64,000 bases of DNA from Aulostomus chinensis. Lineage: Eukaryota; Chordata; Actinopteri; Syngnathiformes; Aulostomidae. A model generated the notes under the pieces. It did no database searches and was not told where the DNA came from. It worked only from the letters and a program-made list of their open reading frames with translations. Every line of letters starts with the position of its first letter. Position 1 is the stretch's first letter. The stretch is taken from assembly GCA_037954235.1 (NCBI GenBank), contig JBBMOA010000010.1:25315529-25379528 (forward strand), read 5' to 3'. The position numbers and the translations under genes were made by a program. Below, piece by piece: positions 60,201-64,000 of this stretch.

Positions 60201-63200
60201 AATCACTTTCGTCAAGCTTGAGTTGATTTGTGATTTGAAGGATTTTGAAAAGTAAATGGACTCAATTTTATATAGCGCTTTTCTACCTTAGCGGCACTCA
60301 AAGCGCTTTACAGTGTCATCTCATTCACACACTCACACACTGATGGTGGAGGCTGCCATGCAAGGCGCCAACCTACTCATCAGGAGCAATTATGGGTTCA
60401 GAATCTTGCTCAAGGACACTTTGACATGGTCACCGGGGTCGGGAATCGAACCAGCAACCCTTTGGTTGCTAGACGGCCACTATACCCCTGAGCCATGCCA
60501 CCCCCAAGGAAAAGTGTAATCCAAATTTTGTGTTCCTTGTTACTCTATTCCTCGTAGACTTTGGATTCTACCCTCGGTAAACAAGAGATGCTGCAAAAGA
60601 TGCAAGCCCAAGCATGTCCTCCACCCAGGAAGTCTCCGCATTTCAGCACGTCACCTATTACGGCACCCAAGGATCCCACCACCTCGACAGTTCAGCCAGC
60701 TCGCAAACCCACAAATCCCAAAAGAGGTATCCATGGTAAGCATCTTTTTTGTTTTTTAAGATTATTTTGATCATTTTAACTGTTTGCGTACATGAACCTA
60801 GAAATAATTGCCTTCTTAATATGTTATGTCTCATCCCTAGCAACAGCAACCATTAATACTTGCAAACATTTTTTAACCTTAATACAACATGCAAATATTG
60901 TATAAGAGCAGTGTTTTTTTTCTACAGCTTCAAAGGGAAAGTGGTTTAATTTCTTCGAAAACATCAAAAACAAAACTGTTTGGTCTCCTGTGTGTGTCGA
61001 AGTCACCCAAGGGCTTGTGTGCAGTTGTGTTTGGAAACCTTACTGTGCTTAAATGGTGGCACGATGACTGAAAATTGATAAGCAGTCATTAAAAAAGCAG
61101 GAGCTGCAGTGCAGAGCTCTGGCCCTTAGAGGCCTCCAGTGGAAGAGATGACACAAACACTTGCAATTATCTGTAGATGCGATGGAGATGTCCTGGGAAA
61201 CAAACACCCATGTGGTGTACATTAGTCCCTATACCACTTATCCAGAAATCTGCAGGGGGCATTGCTGATTATGAAGAATGAAGAGCCTCACCCACCCACT
61301 CCAAAGATGAATTTACCCTCTCGTTAGTCTTGTTTATTTATGAATTTATTCACGTCACTGCTGCTTTCCATTTACTGTATGTAGATTTGAATCAGTTAAG
61401 ATCAAACCAGTGATTTCACTACGTTTTTATTGGCAGGTAGGAGACCTCCACCACAGAAGCCCAAAACAGTTTCCCTCCAGCGCATGAGAGGGGAGGTGCT
61501 CAGGGCCGCCATAGAGCACCTCGCCCAGCAGAGGGAGCTGAGAGAGCCTCAAGGACGTTCTCAGGCAAACGCCATCTGTAGAAAAGGGAGGGCGACACAC
61601 AGTGAGAGGCGCAAGGCTGACTTAATATCAAAGGTATTTACTAGAAACGAATATACTGTCACACATGACAGCTGCTCGCTATTTTATTGAAAGGAGTGGA
61701 GGAAAAAAAGGCAAGTGTGCCAGGTATTGCAAGACTAATATTTCACCTTGCGATATCTGAGGTTTTAATTGTATAAATGATATATTTTTCTCCATAGGGC
61801 AATCTGATGCAAAATGCAGGTTTCCAGCAGCCTACAGTGTCCTCTCGGCTCCGAGTGAACCAGCTCCCTCAAAAAGAGCACTCTGTGCCCTGGATACCTA
61901 CCTCACCCCACTCTCCTCCTCCGCAGCCGTGAGCTTTTATCTGCCCGTCCAACCCGATGACACATTAGATGTCATCATAACCTATTGCACTTTACCAGTG
62001 GTTTTTCTCTCAGTAACTCTCATATTAGATGATTAATGTTTTTTACATAATTGAGGTCATACTGTTAGAATAAATTCCACTCTAATCATAAGTCTCCTGT
62101 GTGCAATAATAATGAATCTGCATTTTTCATCTGCACATTAATGCAGTTTTTTGTGCATAGATTCTGGCTGTAGTAAAAGATTCAATGGAAAGAGAGAGAG
62201 CGAGAGAGACCTGTTAAGCAAATGTGTTATTGCAATTCAGAATATTGGCCTCTTGTCCCATAGTTTACATGTACTTTATGAGTGAAGAGTTCACTACATT
62301 ATCATTCTCAAGTTTTTGAAAGGAATCTGTGTCAACTGTTATGGAGAAGGATAAATTAAAAAAACAGCAAAACATCAGAATCTCCGTTCTCTCGTTTTGG
62401 TTGCAAGATTGGTATCTCAGGAGTGATGCGTGTGTGAACGTAGGTGCAACAAAACTATAAACAGCACACTTCAGTAATAAGTAAGACTATTGATTAGAAT
62501 GTTTGCAACGTAATTAATTTCACTGCCGTGAAAGCGCATGATGAATATGGTGAATTAGGTTCTGTGAAAGCAAAAATCGTGTGCTTTGCCTGCCTCATAT
62601 CATCTGATGGAGAGTGCTGTGAGAGGCACACCAACTGCCAGTCGTTTTAATGGATGTGTCGTTTGTAGAGTGGAGTGAAATTATTTGTGCTTTATGTCAG
62701 ATTGCTTTTTTGACACTATTGTCGTTCTGAATCCAAACAGATCGCCTCAAAGAAGGAGACCAGAGCCTCGGTGTCTCTTCTCTCCTGTAAAGCTGTCGCC
62801 AAGCCCTCCCAAGCAGAAGGTGACTTGGGGGTTAGCTGAAGAGCCAAACCTGAGCTCAGAAAAGAGGAAACAAGCTCAGAATGAAGCATTACGGTGAGGA
62901 CCACCTCATAACCATCTGATTTCAGTCTTTTCTGCTTATTGGGTATTTCAATCCAAAACATTATTGTTCCACTGATGAGTCATTTTTGGGGTTTTTTCAC
63001 TCGATTGTCTATGCAGAAGAAAACTGAACTAAAAGGGTGAAATTTCAAGAAAAGTGGATGCTAATGAGTCCTCCCTGGTATTCAGTTAAGTTCTTTCTAA
63101 CTGCAGTGTCAGAGCCTACTTAATAAAAGCCAGAGGCAATGCTCTGATTATAATTGAAAGTTTTTTTTTTTCCCCAATAAATGAATCTAGGTGGTTGCTA

Positions 63201-63501
63201 AATCTAAATCGAGGCCATTTTTCTTTGCGTGTGATTAATAGTTGGCCTGTTAGATTGAGTGTTCCATATACATCTCTGTTTTTAAATCATAATCACTACA
63301 ATTTTGCTTTCCAGTTAATCATGAGTAAGCAGAGATGAGGAGTTTAAGGTATTAATGTGAAATATTAAACCTGCAATTTGACATCATTTGATGATTGCTG
63401 GTTTGGTGCAGAAAAGCCTGGTTGGATAAGATGACAACACAGAGACTGAAAGAGCTCAACCAGCTGAGTCAGAAAGAGGCTGAACGCATTCGAAGATTAA
63501 G
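57241..63501 (+). CDS. kiaa0753: Moonraker / KIAA0753 (OFIP), copy 2, likely true orthologue; 3' end outside window
   Basis: A centriolar-satellite and centriole protein of the OFD1-FOR20 module, needed for cilia and centriole duplication in vertebrates. Eleven exons join in frame: 57241-57255, 57690-57986, 58110-58365, 58527-58642, 58733-58795, 59257-59478, 60558-60735, 61437-61633, 61798-61928, 62741-62893 and 63412-63501. They encode about 572 residues. Conserved blocks against human: IEKL (near residue 30), SEERL..A..LAKRDVRRRHF (exon 2), EIRRQKQAARSARSIYALQQQ-like coiled-coil segment (exon 4), VKEIQEDI (exon 5), LAAAHRGTLRALQ and KELGPLIRQLSLCSAK (exon 6), TVSSRLRVNQ and PWIPTSP (exon 9), and WLDKMTTQRLKELNQL (exon 11). 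The last exon ends in phase 2 at donor gtagag, so the gene continues past 64000. The head-to-head position with txndc17 matches mammalian synteny. Exon 7 could also end at the upstream gt at 60727, giving a protein shorter by three residues. Confidence 0.93.
59257..59478 (+). CDS. kiaa0753: kiaa0753 copy 2 exon 6
   Basis: A 74-codon, phase 0 exon with KELGPLIRQLSLCSAK, the form shared with human. It is 219/222 identical to exon 6 of copy 1, and the identity extends 28 bp into the upstream intron and 12 bp into the downstream intron. Confidence 0.93.
60254..60508 (-). mobile_element. tRNA-derived SINE in intron 6 of kiaa0753 copy 2
   Basis: On the minus strand this reads as a tRNA-like head with an A-box-like GGCTCAGGGGTATAGTGG and a B box GGTTCGATTCCCG. 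A body with GTGTCCTTGAGCAAGA follows, then a tail with AAAGCGCTTTGAGTGC and AAAGCGCTATATAAAA. This arrangement is common in teleost genomes. A 7-bp direct repeat GAAAAGT flanks it (60247-60253 and 60509-60515), consistent with a target-site duplication. The element looks full length. Copy 1 has no SINE in its much shorter intron 6. Confidence 0.8.
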
Positions 63502-64000
63502 GTAGAGTAGAGATACAGTTTTAGACTAATGAATCTGCAGAGTATTACATATTGGCTCTAGATCCTGTTAAAACATTTTTCTTCATATTGCAACTTTGCT
63601 GTATGTAATTAAATAAGACAAATCTTTAAACTCAGACAAATTCAGCTGAGTAAGGACAAGAGTCTGGATTGATGATGGATCTAGAGGGTTACATTGGATG
63701 TCCTGAATGTGTCACCAGAGTGCCTCTAAATAGAGAATAGGACAATGAACAATGCTACTAAACCAACTTGGCAGTACTCCATACAGTAATCTTCTACCCC
63801 AGGCCTTGATATTTAAGTACGTAAGCCTTTACAACGGGGGCGCAATTACCCTCAAATGATAGTGTGAGTGATGATTGCAGTAGCATCCCTTCAGCACCGG
63901 GGAGAACATGTGTTCATGAAAGCCGCAGCGCATTTCCGATTAGCCCTGTTGGACATTACATCTATAAAGAAATTTCGCACTCAACATTTCATCCAATAAA

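Larger units (their letters stand above)
57256..64000 (+). other. kiaa0753: Introns of kiaa0753 copy 2
   Basis: Introns longer than 300 bp are 57256-57689, 58796-59256, 59479-60557 (contains the SINE), 60736-61436, 61929-62740, 62894-63411 and 63502 to the edge. Apart from the SINE no feature was recognised. Intron 3 (58366-58526) is clearly similar to intron 3 of copy 1, sharing for example aaacagtttcttacagcaga, which shows DNA-level duplication. The exon expected next (SEVFTTTRWAERAEQ-like) was not found before 64000. Confidence 0.75.

Noticed and set aside
1..64000. CRISPR arrays, operons, ribosome binding sites and bacterial-type elements
   Set aside because: The window is vertebrate nuclear DNA; no regularly spaced repeat array or prokaryotic gene organisation is present.

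Overview
This window is nuclear DNA from a vertebrate, most probably a teleost fish. The genes are split by GT-AG introns. The recognisable proteins are clear vertebrate orthologues of intermediate divergence from human. The introns carry many (CA)n, (AT)n and poly-G/C tracts, and a tRNA-derived SINE of a kind common in teleosts lies near the right end. The species cannot be named from sequence alone.

Layout. (1) Positions 1-46231, minus strand: the first three coding exons of nucleoredoxin (nxn; exon 1 at 45923-46231, exon 2 at 4606-4723, exon 3 at 1209-1342). A 41.2-kb first intron fills most of the window. The exon carrying the CPPC active site lies beyond the left edge. (2) 47995-51661, plus strand: a truncated extra copy (copy 1) of the centriolar-satellite gene kiaa0753 (moonraker/OFIP), head-to-head with nxn. 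(3) 51662-55165: gene-poor DNA with two long (TG)n microsatellites. (4) 55166-56458, minus strand: a complete four-exon txndc17 (TRP14) gene of 123 codons. (5) 57241 to the right edge, plus strand: the second kiaa0753 copy (copy 2), head-to-head with txndc17 as in mammals, and therefore the likely true orthologue. Its first 11 exons are here and the 3' part lies outside.

The most interesting structure is the pair of kiaa0753 copies. Copy 1 keeps introns homologous to those of copy 2, so it arose by DNA duplication and not retroposition. It has been remodelled: one intron is precisely absent, one exon is a fusion made by a genomic deletion that turned a splice-acceptor region into coding sequence, conserved residues are lost, and the C-terminus is missing. 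Against this divergent background (about 84% identity in exon 5), exon 6 plus short intron flanks is 259/262 identical between the copies, which looks like recent gene conversion. Both copies also carry a short upstream ORF with the same MTA...WPHG beginning.

Functionally, nxn (redox regulator of Dishevelled/Wnt) and txndc17 (cytosolic disulfide reductase) are both thioredoxin-fold proteins, and each is divergently paired with a kiaa0753 copy. No tRNA, rRNA, CRISPR array, virus or intact transposon gene was recognised. No intact protein gene was recognised inside the nxn intron.
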